DNA from: Tubulanus polymorphus
Lineage: Eukaryota > Nemertea > Palaeonemertea > Tubulaniformes > Tubulanidae
Direction of reading: 5' to 3'
Length of the DNA stretch: 64,000 nt
NCBI RefSeq assembly: GCF_964204645.1
Contig: NC_134026.1
Location: forward strand, 9,001,450 to 9,065,449
Shown here: piece after piece, positions 21,536 to 33,520 of the stretch
Position numbering within the stretch: position 1 is the stretch's first letter
Layout: each line of letters starts with the position of its first letter
Notes under the pieces: generated by a model
Told to the model about the DNA's origin: nothing
Databases searched by the model: none
Seen by the model: the letters and a program-made list of their open reading frames with translations, nothing else
Program-made: the position numbers and the translations under genes

Positions 21536-21622
21536 CCCCTGTAAAGCTGGCTCCAGGTTCCCGATTCAAAACCATTTTGAATCGGGAGCCAATCGGGAAC
21601 CGGTAGCAGCTTCACAGGGGTC
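21536..21622. repeat. Short palindromic MITE
   Basis: CCCCTGTAAAGCTG at the left matches CAGCTTCACAGGGG at the right, and GGTTCCCGATTC pairs with GAATCGGGAGCC around the centre. The whole 87 bp folds as one hairpin. Confidence 0.6.
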
Positions 21623-21700
21623 ATTCGCATTTACAATTATTTCAGTACGACGAATGCATTCAAATACATGTAATACGTAGAAAACTTGAGAAACAAATAA

Positions 21701-22673
21701 CTAGAGGTCCAGGGACACCATGCCCACTTGGGGAGTGGTTTCAAATGCTCAACAATCTAACAATTTCAACATTCAACGCCCCCTGGTGACCATTTACAAA
21801 AACCAATGACCTTGAAACTCACCACAATCATAGAACATGTCAGCAGCTACGATTTTGTAATTGATTGTGATAACAAAATATGCCTCGTTACCAATTTAAT
21901 ATGGAAATACTAAGTCATTCTACTATTCAACGCCCCCTGGTGACCATATTCAAAACCCAATGACCTCGAAACTCACCACAACCATAGAACATGTCATGAA
22001 CTACAACTTTGCAATTGATCATGGTAACAAAATATGCCTAGGTACCAATATAATAAGGAAATACTAAGTTATTCTACTATTCAACGCCCCCTGGTGACCA
22101 TATAGAAAAACTTATGTCCTTAAACAATCATAGATGATGTCATGAGCTACAACTTTCCAATTGATTGTGGTTACAAAATATGCATAGGTACGAATATAAT
22201 AAAGAAATGCTAAGATATTGTATTATTCAACGCCCCCTGGTGGCCATATACGAAATCCAATTACCTTGAAACTCACCACAATCATAGAACACGTTATGAG
22301 CAACAACTTTCTAACGCCATCTTGAGTCCGACCGACCCAATTTTTGTTATGTTGATGGGCCCTGGGGAGATTCACATATATCCGAAAGATCAAGGTAATT
22401 GATCAAAGCGTCTTCAAAATTTCCCTCAAAAAGTTCAAAATGTGTAAAAAGTGCTGACTTTGGCGAACAATGGCTGCCAGTCGGCCATCTTGATTCTGAC
22501 AGGGCCAGTTTTTGGGCTGAAGATGTGTCTAGGGTAGATACATGTGTAACCCAAATGTCAAGACTTGAAGCGTCTTCAAAACTTCCCAAAATAACTGGAT
22601 TCCATCTACGGACGGACGGACGAAAAGTGAACGCAATAGCCCGCTGGGACTAAAGTCCCAAGTGGGCTAAAAA
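21701..22673 (+). mobile_element. Helentron-like composite repeat (HINE), copy 1
   Basis: Starts with GGTCCAGGGACACCATGCCC and has four tandem monomers of about 150 bp, each opening TTCAACGCCCCCTGGTG. It ends with a 3' hairpin (GCCCGCTGGGACT / AGTCCCAAGTGGGC) followed by TAAAAA. GCCCACTTGGG near the start is inverted to CCCAAGTGGGC at the end. Subterminal inverted repeats, a central tandem array and a 3' hairpin are the layout of non-autonomous Helentron (DINE-1-type) elements. It sits just downstream of the RPS21 polyadenylation signal. Confidence 0.6.
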
Positions 22674-22725
22674 CCTTTGAAGTTCCATAAAAGAAAGTAA
22701 TACAACTAAAATATTCGGTACACAA

Positions 22726-22731
22726 TTTATT
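22726..22731 (-). terminator. RPS21 polyadenylation signal
   Basis: AATAAA on the minus strand, 33 bases past the RPS21 stop at 22764. Confidence 0.75.
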
Positions 22732-22763
22732 AGGCGAATTTATGTACAATTAATTCAAGAGAA

Positions 22764-25700
22764 TCAGATGTTCCTGAAAACAAAAAAGAAAACAACATTC
22801 ATTAACAGATAAAATAAGCATCGATTAATAGACTTCATGGATAATTGCACCCTCTTCTTTAATTATCAACTAATTCCTATGCAATAATAACACCACTTAT
22901 GACTAGGTAATGGTAACTGGAGTTCACTAAACAGCTTATTACTCTAGTAGGACTAACTTAAAGTTCAGCTTTTCATTGCAGGTGATTACTAATTAAGTTT
23001 CCAACATGTAGTCTACTACTAACATTTCTAATTACCTATCTCTCAAAATTGAAGTGAAGGAGTTGTAAAGGAATATTGGGCATTTTGCTCATATCAAGGA
23101 GTTTCAAACACCAAAGCATTTTCTATTAAGGAGTTTTCGAGGAATCAAAGTTTCATAGACACCCTGATTCAGATACGCGCCAAAGGAATCTAACTTTACA
23201 GCACTAATGAAAAATGGATTACAAACACCAGACAAATGCAGTTTCCATGTCAATCAGTTTTTGCGTGTACACTTACTTATTTGAAACTAATCCTTCTTTT
23301 TGCGCCAACTTTAAGAGACAATCATCAGATTCTCCCTGAATAGTAAAGAACAAAATAAATATAGCTGCAAATCGATTTTCGCTAAGTCTAAACATAGCAA
23401 TTTGCACTCTGTTATAATCCTAGAAAGACAAGAATCCACTACGCACTCCCACAGATAGACAGACATATTTGTGCCTACAGTGTATGTTGCTGTCAGTAGG
23501 GAGTAGTAAATGATTTTCCTACCATACCAGGCAAAGCCTTATAACTCCCAAGATTAAAAGGGATTATTCCCTTCATAGCCGAAATTTAGACCAGTCAAGA
23601 AATATTGCCCCACGAGAGCCCCCTCCCCGCCTGGGGGGTGTTGAGTTCGGTGATGCTTTTTATTCAGCCTATAATGTGTCCCAATTCCCCAATCCAAATC
23701 TTACCATGCATCTGATGTTACCACAGATGGCAAAGGTCTTGTTGTTTCCAGTCATGCGACCGGTAGTTTCATCAACCTACAAAGTAAACATGAATCGCAT
23801 ATGTCAATTGGATAATACTAGGAGATCAAGAGCTCAGGATCAAACTTTATAATTATAAGGGTTACCTCATACGCTAAACTAGGGGTTCAGGGACACCATG
23901 CCCACTTGGGAAGAGGTTTCAAATGCTCAACAATCCAACAATTTCAATAACCAACGCCCCCTGGTGACCATATAATACAGAAACCAATGACCTTGAAACT
24001 CGCCACAATCATGGAATATGTCAGCAGCTATGATTTTTTAATTAATTGTGATAACAAAATATGCCTTGTTACCAATTCAATATGGAAATTCTAAGTAATT
24101 CTACTATTCAACGACCCCTGGTGACCATATGCAAAACCCAATGACCTTGAAACTCACCACAATCATAGAAGATGTCATGAACTACAACTTTGTAATTGAT
24201 CATGCTAACAAAATACGCCTAGGTAGCAATTTAATAAGGGAATACTATCATTCTACAATTCAACGCCCCCTGGTGACCACATAGAATAACTAATGTCCTT
24301 AAAACTCACCATAATCATAGACAATGTCATGAGTAACCACTTTGCAATTGATTGTGGTAACAAAATATGCATACGAATATAATATAGAAATACTAAGTAA
24401 TTGTATTATTCAACGCCCCCTGATGGCCACATACAAAAACCTATGACCTTGCAACTCGCCAAAATTATAGAACAGGTTATGGGCTACAACTTTCTAATTG
24501 ATTGTGGTAACAAATTATGCCTAGGTATCAATATAATGTGGAAAAACTTTTTCCCACCTACGAATGAGTACTGATGACACCAAGATGGCCACCAATTGCA
24601 CCAATTGAGAAATGGCAAACAAATAGGAGCTACATGACACAGAATTCGGGTCAAATTGACATTTTTGGGCACTAGAAAGGTCATACGATGGCGATCTTGA
24701 GTCCGATAGACCCAATTTTTCTTAAGCTGATTGGCCCTTGGAGGATTCAAATATATATGAAGATCAAGTTAATTGATCGAAGCGTCTTCAAGATTCCCCT
24801 CAAAAAGTTCAAAAATGTGTAGAATTTTGTCATTTTGGCGAACAACAATGGCTGCCAGTCAGCCATCTTGATTCTGACAGGGCCAGTTTTTGGGCTGAAG
24901 ACATTAAATTGAAGTTTCTTCAAAACTTTCCATAACAACTGGAATCCGTCTATGGACGGACGAAAAGTCAACGCAATAGTCCGCTGGGGCTAAAGTCCTC
25001 ACTGGGCTAAAAACCACTCTGATGCTTTAATTCTTACGAGGTCAATCTTTGATGAACTGGGTCTTGAAGTATGATCAACCGGCTTTGTGGATGTAGTAAG
25101 GACAAACACGCCGCATGTGTCGCCTTTTCGCCACTTAATCCGAGAAATACATTACGTACGCCTTAAGTAATGTTGCAATGAGATATCTTAACTAAAGAGA
25201 GATTTCTTAGTGTAAAAAAGAGAGAATGCCAGGACAGACTCCCACGACGCAATCAAGGTTCGAATCCGTATCAAGAGAGGATGAACATTATTGAGAATGT
25301 AATGATTAAAGCAGGGAATCCATACACAAGGGAATCTTCAGGGAATCTCTAGACGAAAACTCACCTCAGCAAAATTGATTTGGATTGATGCATGATCTTT
25401 GGCTGGAATGATTCTGTTGCTGGCAGAACTGAAAAATATTAGAATATTTTTTCGAACTCATTGAATTCTTCGAATTTACCCACGATGAACACGGCCACAC
25501 ACCACTCGCCTTTTCTAAACTACACAGAAAGTCGGTAAACGCTAACATTGCTGTAATGTTTAAATCTACTTGCTTAACTAAGGACAGCCATAATGATAAT
25601 AAAAAAAAGTCCGAAAATGAAACTTCGAGACAGTAGTTTATTTCAACGTTTCGACTATATCCTAATAGTCATCTTCACGAATCATTATTCCTGAAGATGA

Positions 25701-26341
25701 CTATTAGGATATTTTTTTTTATTATCATTGTGGGATTCTCTCTACACTACCGAAGTTGGTTCTGTAATTCCGATTATAGATGATCTTTGAGTCGACAATT
25801 TTTTTGCACCATATCAGATAATACCTGGCAATAACTCTAATTCAGAGGCGCAGTGAACCTCGGTCACTGGTCTTGTCAATCCAAGGTTTATGGGTTCAAA
25901 CCCTGTCCCTGACCCTGGTGACAACAGAGTATTGAGGTCGAAAATTCTTCTCCGGTATCTCCCCCATTGGGAAAAAGAAACATAGAACCCACTTGCCACT
26001 TGGCGTGGCACTTGGGGGGTTGAGAATGTTAGAAAAAAATAAATATATCTAAATATTTTTTCAAATTTGTGAGAAGTACAACCACCAGATGGCGATGGAT
26101 TACTACGATTAGTAGCATTCTTGTCGGCAAGAACCAAATGTCTCTTGACTTCAGGATTGCTGTTACACATCAGCTGCCCAGAGTTTTGAGGGTAAATATA
26201 AGTATAATGGAGATAGGGGCGTTTCCTGTATTTCTGTAATTCGTAGACGATGATTGCACAAAAAGAGAAAGCGTTTCAGCAACCAACCTACCATTTTCGA
26301 GGGACATACATATCCACGAATTCACCGGCGTCGTTTTGCAT
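22764..26341 (-). CDS. RPS21: 40S ribosomal protein S21 (eS21)
   Basis: A component of the small ribosomal subunit. Five coding exons: 26292-26341, 25365-25428, 23705-23776, 23277-23335, 22764-22773. All have GT-AG junctions and matching phases, giving 84 residues (family norm about 83). The N-terminus is MQNDAGEFVDMYVPRKC; exon 2 carries SASNRIIPAKDHASIQ, exon 3 FAICGNIRCM, exon 4 GESDDCLLKLAQKEG. The short last exon adds KNI before TGA, as family members end in a small exon. A 5' untranslated exon (about 26475-26517) splices to an acceptor at 26362. A Helentron-like repeat fills part of intron 2 (23878-25013), and a Penelope scrap and a SINE lie between exons 1 and 2. It appears intact and functional. 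Confidence 0.93.
23878..25013 (+). mobile_element. Helentron-like composite repeat (HINE), copy 2
   Basis: Same layout as 21701-22673: AGGGACACCATGCCCACTTG at the start, four monomers opening CAACGCCCC or CAACGACCC, and a degenerate 3' hairpin ending GGGCTAAAAA at 25013. It lies inside RPS21 intron 2. Confidence 0.6.
25590..25745. mobile_element. Penelope-like scraps, inverted pair with hammerhead-like core
   Basis: The minus strand at 25645-25676 reads a clean GACTAT-TAGGAT-ATAGTC stem-loop followed by GAAACGTTG; the preceding CTGA is mutated here (GTGAAGAT). An inverted copy with CTGAAGATGACTATTAGGAT follows at 25691. The segment ends GTGGGATTCTCTCTAC, the terminus shared with 9850. Inverted duplications of this kind are common in Penelope insertions. 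Confidence 0.5.
25845..26045 (+). mobile_element. tRNA-derived SINE
   Basis: GGTTCAAACCC at 25893-25903 is a pol III B box, and GGCGCAGTGAACC upstream fits a degenerate A box. The body ends with a GCCACTTGGCGTGGC hairpin and an A-rich tail near 26040. It sits in an RPS21 intron. Confidence 0.5.
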
Positions 26342-26474
26342 GTTTGATGGTGTTTATCGATCTGAAAATAACAAATATGTTAACCCCGAAAATAGAACTC
26401 GATATACGAAGTAATCGCCAGTTGATTTTACAAGAAATAACCCGCTAAAATGCGTTCTTAATTAGAAAACTCAC

Positions 26475-26540
26475 CGTTTCACGAACACGTTTCTGAGGAT
26501 TATCAGTAGAGAGGAAGTCACGTGGTTTGGGCCGCGGACA
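26475..26540 (-). promoter_or_regulatory. RPS21 TOP-type transcription start and 5' untranslated exon
   Basis: On the minus strand CACGTGACTTCCTCTCTAC places a pyrimidine tract starting at C 26517, as in 5'TOP messages whose translation follows TOR signalling. A donor GTGAGT follows GAAACG at 26475. A CACGTG E-box lies just upstream of the tract. Confidence 0.55.
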
Positions 26541-26760
26541 GCGAACCGGATCATCTGTGCGGAGCGTTGTCCGATGAATCATTCCCATATGATGGTTAGT
26601 CGGGGCCGGGACATACTGAACTGTCAAACAATTTATCACTTCAACTGTCAAACAATTTATCATTTCATGCTAAACAATTCATGATCTTTAGGATAGTTAC
26701 TGAAATCAAAATGATGTTTTAATGTTTTTAAATCATCAGTTATGTTATTAGTTTTTATCT

Positions 26761-27369
26761 TTAATATGTGTTATGATATTTTGATTTAAGATGGTGTGAT
26801 TTATTGCTTCGAGTATAATATTTTCCACAATTACATAAAACGCTTTCATTAGGATTATATTTAGGCGCAACAATTTCATTATCTAAATTACATTGAATTC
26901 CAACATCTTTATATGATTTTTCATTTGGAATGTCAGGGATAAATCTCTTTTCTTGTAATCTGAAAAACATAACATAGCATTCTCTGAATGGGCAATAACG
27001 TAAGTGTAAAAATAATGTTTTATGATTTAATAATGTACTTTCATCATTAAAAAGTGATTGCATTTCATCTGTAATTATTAAATGTTTATCTATTCCATCA
27101 AATGTTGTGAATTTTGGAATTATTGTATTGAATAAGATTTTATCTTTATCCTTCGATAACTCTATCATTAGATAATGATTTTTAAACACTAATTCAGTAA
27201 TATTTTTCACTTGAAAACGAAGACGCGCAGTTTTAATCAAATCTTTAATAGGAATGAAATTTTTAATTGTAAAATATTTTTCTAATTCATTTAAATCGAT
27301 ATCTTTGAAATGTAGTATCTGTTCATTCATATTTATAAGTAATTTTGTTATTAAAATTGATATTTTCAT
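26761..27369 (-). CDS. AT-rich virus-like protein with C-terminal zinc finger
   Basis: About 202 codons from ATG 27369. The frame is open throughout and Lys/Asn/Ile-rich. The C-terminus has CNCGKYYTRSNKSHHLKSKY, a C2H2-type finger with the same H-x-K-S spacing as the second finger of the gene at 6398-7204. The middle (LRYCPFRECYVMFFRL) is Cys/Phe-rich. I do not recognise the family. It occupies the same position next to the terminal repeat as the polymerase-like gene in the first element, so it probably belongs to the same element class. Confidence 0.45.
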   Translation of the reverse strand: MKISILITKLLINMNEQILHFKDIDLNELEKYFTIKNFIPIKDLIKTARLRFQVKNITELVFKNHYLMIELSKDKDKILFNTIIPKFTTFDGIDKHLIITDEMQSLFNDESTLLNHKTLFLHLRYCPFRECYVMFFRLQEKRFIPDIPNEKSYKDVGIQCNLDNEIVAPKYNPNESVLCNCGKYYTRSNKSHHLKSKYHNTY

Positions 27370-27600
27370 CAACTCGTTAATTACTCGTTACTTTTTATGT
27401 TAAAAAATAAGAATTTAACGCATATAAATATAAATATTCACTGTTTTAAATATGAATTATTTCACTCGTTAATTACTCGTTACTTTTTATATTGAAAATA
27501 AGAATTTAACGCATATAAATATGAATATTCACTGTTTTAAATATGAATTATTTAGCTCGTTAATTACTCGTTACTTTTATACTGAAAATAAGAATTTAAC
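27369..27600. repeat. Tandem repeat of ~97 bp, about 2.4 copies
   Basis: Units begin CTCGTTAATTACTCGTTACT and contain AAGAATTTAACGCATATAAA. They lie between the zinc-finger gene and the terminal repeat, so could hold its promoter or a replication signal. Confidence 0.8.
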
Positions 27601-27799
27601 GTAGCGAAGTGGAGCGACCAATTGATTTAATACAATATGCTTTTTAAATTATTGATATCTTAGAATGAATATTTAGTTTTAATATAAAATACACAAGGTT
27701 ATGAAAATATATTATAGTTTTTAATTACTTTTAATGTTTTGTTTTTTAATGAGCTCGACCGTTCGACCTTTGATCTGAAAGCCCATTACCCCTATTACC

Positions 27800-29282
27800 C
27801 GCGGCTTATGAATTGATTTATCACACATGTTTTATATTTCCTATAAAAAAATCTCAAGGCTGGAAGAAGAACTCACGCACTGTAGGCCTCGTTAGAATGT
27901 ATGAATATAATGTATACTTTGTACCAGATTGTCTGATGCTTTTTAAAGGAAAATGGCAGTTATATTGACCAAAGAAATATATACATATCATTCAAATTTT
28001 ACGTGCTATAAGCTATACCCGGAGGGTAGAGAAAGAGAAGAATATATATGATTTGTATTATAAACTTACACAATGGTTATATTGACATTAGAAGAATAAG
28101 GTTGTCATCGATTCGTGTTGCACTGTCCTGCACCATGATAGTTTTGCTTGATCTAATTCATCAGTAGACTTATAGCTATCAGATGAGGACTATTGATATT
28201 TAGATCAAAATTCAATTCGAAAACAGTTGGGGCAATACACAACTCGGTAGATTAGAAGAGATGACAGAAAGCATGGATGCAGGGTAGTATCTTGCGGAGG
28301 TAGGCGTTATTCCCCCCCCCCCCAAAAAAATGCTCCTTTTCCAAATACTATCGCTATAATTACATTTTCAGCTTTTCTCCAGCTATGAGCCAGCTAGAGG
28401 GAGACTCATTTCCGGTCGTGGTGGTTCTTGTTGGACAGTAACGATACTTCCTGTCTCTGATAAGTCTCTTTACGACGAGCGATTTCGTGGCATGTCGTTT
28501 GCGATTATGCATCTAACGAATGATTTTTATATGTTTTTTTTAAACAATTTTACATTTAAGGAAAAATCTAAATCTATCTAGTCATACGTGCAATAAAATA
28601 AGTTTAATTTGAGTTTAGTTAGCAGTCAAAACCACCGCTTTTTGCAATATATATCTCATAAATGGCTTTACAACTTATTCGCAACGCAATCACATAAATC
28701 GTTTCAGAATCCTGAGGGAACCGTTCAGCTAATTCGAACTGAGGTCTGTTGATACTTTGTTAGGTATAGCTGTTCACGTAAAAAGTAACCAAACCCGACG
28801 TTATATCTCATGGAGATGCTTCCGCAAAACAGAAAATGGAAACTAAATTAAAAAAAAAAAACCTTTTACATCTCACTGCCTGGTGGACTCAGTTGTTTCT
28901 TTTCTATAGCACTGATTTCTACCGCCTCTTTCTTTCATAACAATGATAACGTTATGGGACAATAAAGAATAATTGAATTGAATAAAAGAAATTACAGAAA
29001 TTTTGTCTTTGCAGGCGTTTGTATTTTGCACATGTATATGATATATGTATTAATTACTTTGAGAAATGAATATTATCATCATTATTATTCTCATATTATA
29101 TAATTTCACAAGGAAGAAGAAAATGTATTACGAAGATCCACCCGTTTGTTTTGAACTTGATTACCTTTTACATAGCTCGGTTTTGGTTTTCACCATGCGG
29201 CCATGAGGCGGGAATTGAAGAAGAAATGATCCCAAATTATTTGAAAATAAAAATCTTCCGTCTCAAAATAAATCTAACGTTT
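27800..29282. other. Intergenic, no gene recognised
   Basis: AT-rich sequence with a C tract near 28312 and, at 28949-28980, ACAATAAAGAATAATTGAAT, a likely LINE 3' tail. I see no exon. Confidence 0.5.
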
Positions 29283-30230
29283 TCATGGTCGGCATTTAAT
29301 CAAACGGGCGGTCACCGTACGAAACTCTTTACCTGATAAAATATACAGATAGAAATTCATCGCATAATTCAAAGCGAATAGTTTAGAAGCGACGTAAGAG
29401 GGTATTTTCAGCACGACATTCAAGCCCCTAACAGCGCGCAGAGTCGAGAACAGACAAACTGGAATCATCGTTGCAACGAAGAATACCATGACGGTCAGAA
29501 CCATACGACTGGCTTGATTCGTTTTCGTCGTACCCTTTCCTGAAGCGGACACCGCGTCTTTCGACCTCATCGTAACCACCATCATTATAGTCGCTATTGA
29601 AATCACCACTGCCGGAAAATACGTGAACAGAGAATATAAAGCATACGCGACCAAAACATAATCAAAGTTTGGAAATGTGCATTGCACTATCGGGGACAGA
29701 TTGTCGCAAGTGATCGTCCAGTTGAATGAAAAAATACCAAACATCACCACAGTCAGAGTGGCGCACATAATAGACGATGTTTTCGGTGTCCAGAATCGTT
29801 TGGCAGTGAAAGGGAAGCGGATAGCGCATAGCCTCTCGATCGTAACCAGAACCAATAAAACTGGACTCATACACATTGCCATAAACACCAGTTGTTCGTG
29901 GAGAATAACTCCATAATCATTGTAGAAAGTGACAATGTTTTCCCCCATGTATCTTATCCCTATAATGTTTAGTAGAATACAGGCGGATTCGCCTAGGCGC
30001 ACGTTGTCGGAAAGCGCGAGAGTAAATAGGAATCGACTGTAAGATAGTTTCCAGAAACATCGCTTCAACATTATGATAACTATGAAATTGTTTCCTACGA
30101 CTCCGAAGATAACGTATAGGAGAGTATAACAGTTATCAAGCATTTGATACAAATCGGAAGGATTGGGATTTACAGATGTGAGTAACGCGTGTTCGAGAGG
30201 GTAGAATATTCGAGTCATATTCGTAATCAT
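29283..30230 (-). CDS. Class A (rhodopsin-like) G-protein-coupled receptor, single exon
   Basis: 315 residues from ATG 30230, intronless. The N-terminus has an N-x-T glycosylation site (NMT). TM1 has GVVGNNFIV, TM2 LALSDN, the TM3 end TIERLCAIRFP (an ERL variant of DRY), ECL2 two cysteines (TCDNLSPIVQC), and TM7 NYAMNFYLYIL (NFxxY in place of NPxxY). The pattern resembles invertebrate peptide receptors such as the FMRFamide/TRH group, many of which are single-exon expansions. I do not see the usual Cys at the top of TM3. It would act at the cell surface; the ligand cannot be read from sequence. Confidence 0.85.
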   Translation of the reverse strand: MITNMTRIFYPLEHALLTSVNPNPSDLYQMLDNCYTLLYVIFGVVGNNFIVIIMLKRCFWKLSYSRFLFTLALSDNVRLGESACILLNIIGIRYMGENIVTFYNDYGVILHEQLVFMAMCMSPVLLVLVTIERLCAIRFPFTAKRFWTPKTSSIMCATLTVVMFGIFSFNWTITCDNLSPIVQCTFPNFDYVLVAYALYSLFTYFPAVVISIATIMMVVTMRSKDAVSASGKGTTKTNQASRMVLTVMVFFVATMIPVCLFSTLRAVRGLNVVLKIPSYVASKLFALNYAMNFYLYILSGKEFRTVTARLIKCRP

Positions 30231-30649
30231 GGCGAGCGATAGGAATTATCTTTACGCGTACCACCACAAAAATATCAGCCGTCTATCATTTCGAAAAAAG
30301 ACTACGAGGATATGATTCAAGCACCGTCTTTGATGTCAGAAAACAATCATATATAAAACCAAATTGTTATACGGACGCCCCGCTGCGACGCTAATACGCG
30401 TTTACCCGTTCGTCGCGCCGTATACAATTCAAATTCAGATTCCGACACGACTCTTCAATTTACATTTCTCAATATATTTCATTAGCCTTATATTCATCGT
30501 TGCGGCTCTCGTGGAAAATATGAATTACTCCGTGTCGCAACTCGGAGAACATATATTATATGTAGAACGCACAAAATCAATTACGCAAACAGCGACATTA
30601 TATGAAGTACTGATCTTCACTAGTGTTTGTGGATCTGTATGATGATTCT

Positions 30650-32039
30650 AACACATGAAACAAACAAAACACGTGTAAAATGAAACAGTTCTCATTGGAT
30701 TCGGTCAATTGATATATGTACTTAATCATATGTCTATAAAGGAATACGATATATTGAGGCGTATTTTATGGTGGCCGTACGAAAACATTTTCTAAACGGT
30801 TAGAGGAACGATAAAAAATGTCCTTGTTTGCCCGTTTTTATTTGTGCGAGAATTCAAAACTTTTGGTTTTCTCAATGCTCGCGTACCAGGGTTTGATTGC
30901 TTCCCGCCGAAGCTCGCGCCAATACTAACGCTGTTTGCGGCCAGGGTTTGTGTTTTTGTGAGCTTCGGCGGGCGGCAAACAAACCCTGGCAAGCGAGGAT
31001 ATGTTTCTCGCGCGAAAATTCAAAACTTTTTCATTTTCTCGGTCAAGAATTCCTAACTGTTGGTAATCCCGCGCGAGAATTCAAAAAGTTTTGGTTTTCT
31101 CGCTCGAGAAATCCAAAATTTCAGCGATATCAATATATGACCATAGCACCACAGCAGCGTGTCGAAGGGAACGAATACAAATTTCTGCAGTGAGCTGATT
31201 AGTCCATGTTTTCGCTGACGTCGTATCTCAGAAAAATTTATTTTTCAGAAATGACATTTGAAATTCTGTTAATAATCGGCAGCTCAATTGGTAAAGACAT
31301 CTATGTCATTTCAGTTTTATATTTGGCCAAAATGGAACGTGACCTTAATTATCATATGTTGCTATTGGTTTTGGTCAAACCATTAGAACTATCCAGATTT
31401 AGGGGGCCAAAGTTGTGGGTCGGTGAGTGAACAATTTTTTTCTGAATTTTACCAGATACGTCACTTTATCCTGTTAGATACGCCGGGTATAGATACGCCA
31501 GTTGGTGAAAAAGAAGATTGCCTGTTTTGTAGGTACGTCTCTCTATACAACACACAAAATGCATTTAGATATCAATATACCTCATTCCTTAAATTTTGAA
31601 GCAAGTAATACTCACTAAGTCTCAAATTGAATAAAATGTCTCTTATTTTCAACTAGATAACAATAAGAGAAATATTATAACATTATATTAAATATCTACA
31701 AATCAGTATCGATATTAAGATAAAACTCCTTTTGTTTAACAATCAGACATTCATTTAACTTTTATGCGATATTTACCCAATGATTTAGTTTTAGGCAATG
31801 GGAAAAGACAATACACATGTATATTAATGCGGCAGGTTTTCGTAGAACGTGATTTGGTCTGCAAAACGGATTACAGGGGTTGGCCTACTGCAGAACGAAA
31901 TCAAATCTGCATACTTGTCAGCAGATATCTTTGGGCGGACTGGATATGCGGCTTTGATGGAGGATACCATTGTTTGTCGAGCGAGGGGATGATCAAGCTT
32001 TCAAATCTCTCGTCGCATTGAAGTCTATAACAGTTTCTT
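30650..32039. repeat. Repeat-rich intergenic region
   Basis: At 30840-31110 the segment GCGAGAATTCAAAACTTTTG recurs in variants at least three times. An inverted pair (CCAGGGTTTGATTGCTTCCC near 30887; GGCAAACAAACCCTGG near 30976) surrounds GAGCTTCGGCGGG. No exon recognised up to 32039. Confidence 0.5.
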
Positions 32040-33520
32040 TGGTTTTTTCAACTCGGTACTCGTAGCTGCTTCACTTTGGTCCAGTCAATTCTGATTCTGA
32101 TTCCATTTCCTGATTCACGGACTCTAAGGATCCTCGTATCTTGCGAACGAGTTTTCCAATCGTAGAATTCGACTGCATCATCCACATGGTATGCCTTTTT
32201 ACATGCTAATCGACTAAAGACTGGAAGTTCGGATGGTACGTTTATCTTACCAGCTCGTTTAATTGCTCTCTCCACAGCACTGTGCATACTGTCTCCCCCG
32301 CTTTGTCCATGTCCAGTCTAAAAGTAATATAACGTTAAAGTAATATAACCTTACGCTTTCAATCGAGGGTGCGATCTTGTTCACGACGAGAGAATCATTC
32401 CAGGAACTATCGAGTTTTTGTTCTGACCTCCACATCGATCAGAAAACAGTCTAACATCTTTCACTCCAGTTTCATTAATGCTAGATAGCCCAGTTGAGAA
32501 GACAAGATGCTATCTCGTTTGAGCCCCTTTTGGCTTGACCCTCGTGCCATTGATAGCAACTTCCTTTTTGTTTTCCGACGTTGTATACCGTGAAGTTATA
32601 GCATGACAGCTTTCGTTTATAGAATAATTCGCTTCTATTCGATATCGGCAGACTGATGACTTGTTGCAGATCGAAACAGCCAACAGCCAATTTTGAATTG
32701 TTGGCTGTTTCATTTTTAAGCTATTCCTTAATTCTGCGCACTTCATCTTTTTCTTTGATATGGTTTTCATACATTTCAAAGAAACGCTTGACGATAAGTA
32801 TCGCATAGGCCGCACATGTCCTTTTTAGGGACGTGGAATTTTAGGTTCTGTGATTTAAAAACTTTTAAGCAAAAAGAAAAAGACACAGGCGTATTTGATG
32901 GATCGGAGCTGTATAGATCGAACATCTTTTTTTACTGTTAACTAAGGAGCGAGAAATTGCAGTTGGAATTTGCCCTGCAATAATGAGATTCAGTTCGAGG
33001 AAAGCGGTTGATATGGGTAAGGACAGTTTTCTTCTTCATAGCATCTTCACTGGCCAATATCTGCCTTCTACCATATCGTTTTATGACCAAGAACTCCATT
33101 AGGGCCAGTCTTTTTGACAACTGTTCTCACTCGCATCTTACTTATCCCTAGTGTGTTCGAAAACATTACAAACTTCCACATTTTCATTTTTCTCAACATT
33201 CGGTAGATAGGAGCGCAAGGTCCTTCATGCCTGCTCTGATGAGATACAGTTTCCTGCCCTTTGGGCACTGATTTCAAATATCTTCCAATATATTCTCGCT
33301 ATTTTTCAAGATCTCCTAAATCATAGAATGATGTAATTAGATTTAAACAATGGACGTCAGGTAGCTCATCGCAAGCAAGATGTCTTATACCGCATGCAGT
33401 ACTGCTGCATCGTGGATGGAGCTCTCTGCTCTTTGGTTTCTGCTTATTGCGTTGATTAGTATACTTAAAGCCAAAATGTATATTACGCTTAGCGTTCTGA
33501 CGCAAGATCTCCTTGTCCGA
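32040..33520 (-). pseudogene. Transposon-derived gene with Cys-rich and DDE-like blocks, decayed
   Basis: Reading the minus strand downward, blocks appear in several frames. They are LHPRCSSTACGIRHLACDEL and SFYDLGDLEK (33299-33505), then VMFSNTLGISKMRVRTVVKK (33068-33277), HINRFPRTESHYCRANSN (32938-33120), and TGHGQSGGDSMHSAVERAIK with SRLACKKAYHVDD (32048-32310). The order matches a widespread invertebrate repeat-encoded protein family (often annotated DUF7869-like). Frameshifts between blocks show it is dead. The family name is from memory and is the least certain part. Confidence 0.5.

Larger units (their letters stand above)
26700..27797. mobile_element. Right end of a second Polinton-like element
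   Basis: The minus strand from 27797 reads GGGTAATAGGGGTAATGGGC, then GGTCGAACGGTCGAGCTCAT, the same terminal block as the 40-7436 element. An AT-rich minus-strand gene lies inside. There is no palindromic second arm at this end. The left limit (about 26690) is a composition change and no matching terminus is visible, so the element is truncated. Confidence 0.6.

Noticed and set aside
22347-22653. Frames in the 3' part of the Helentron-like repeats
   Set aside because: They recur in all copies with stops and frameshifts and have no domain; noncoding repeat is simpler.
30364-30642. Plus-strand frame next to the GPCR
   Set aside because: Hydrophobic but with no family motif; lies in the GPCR upstream region and is probably chance.
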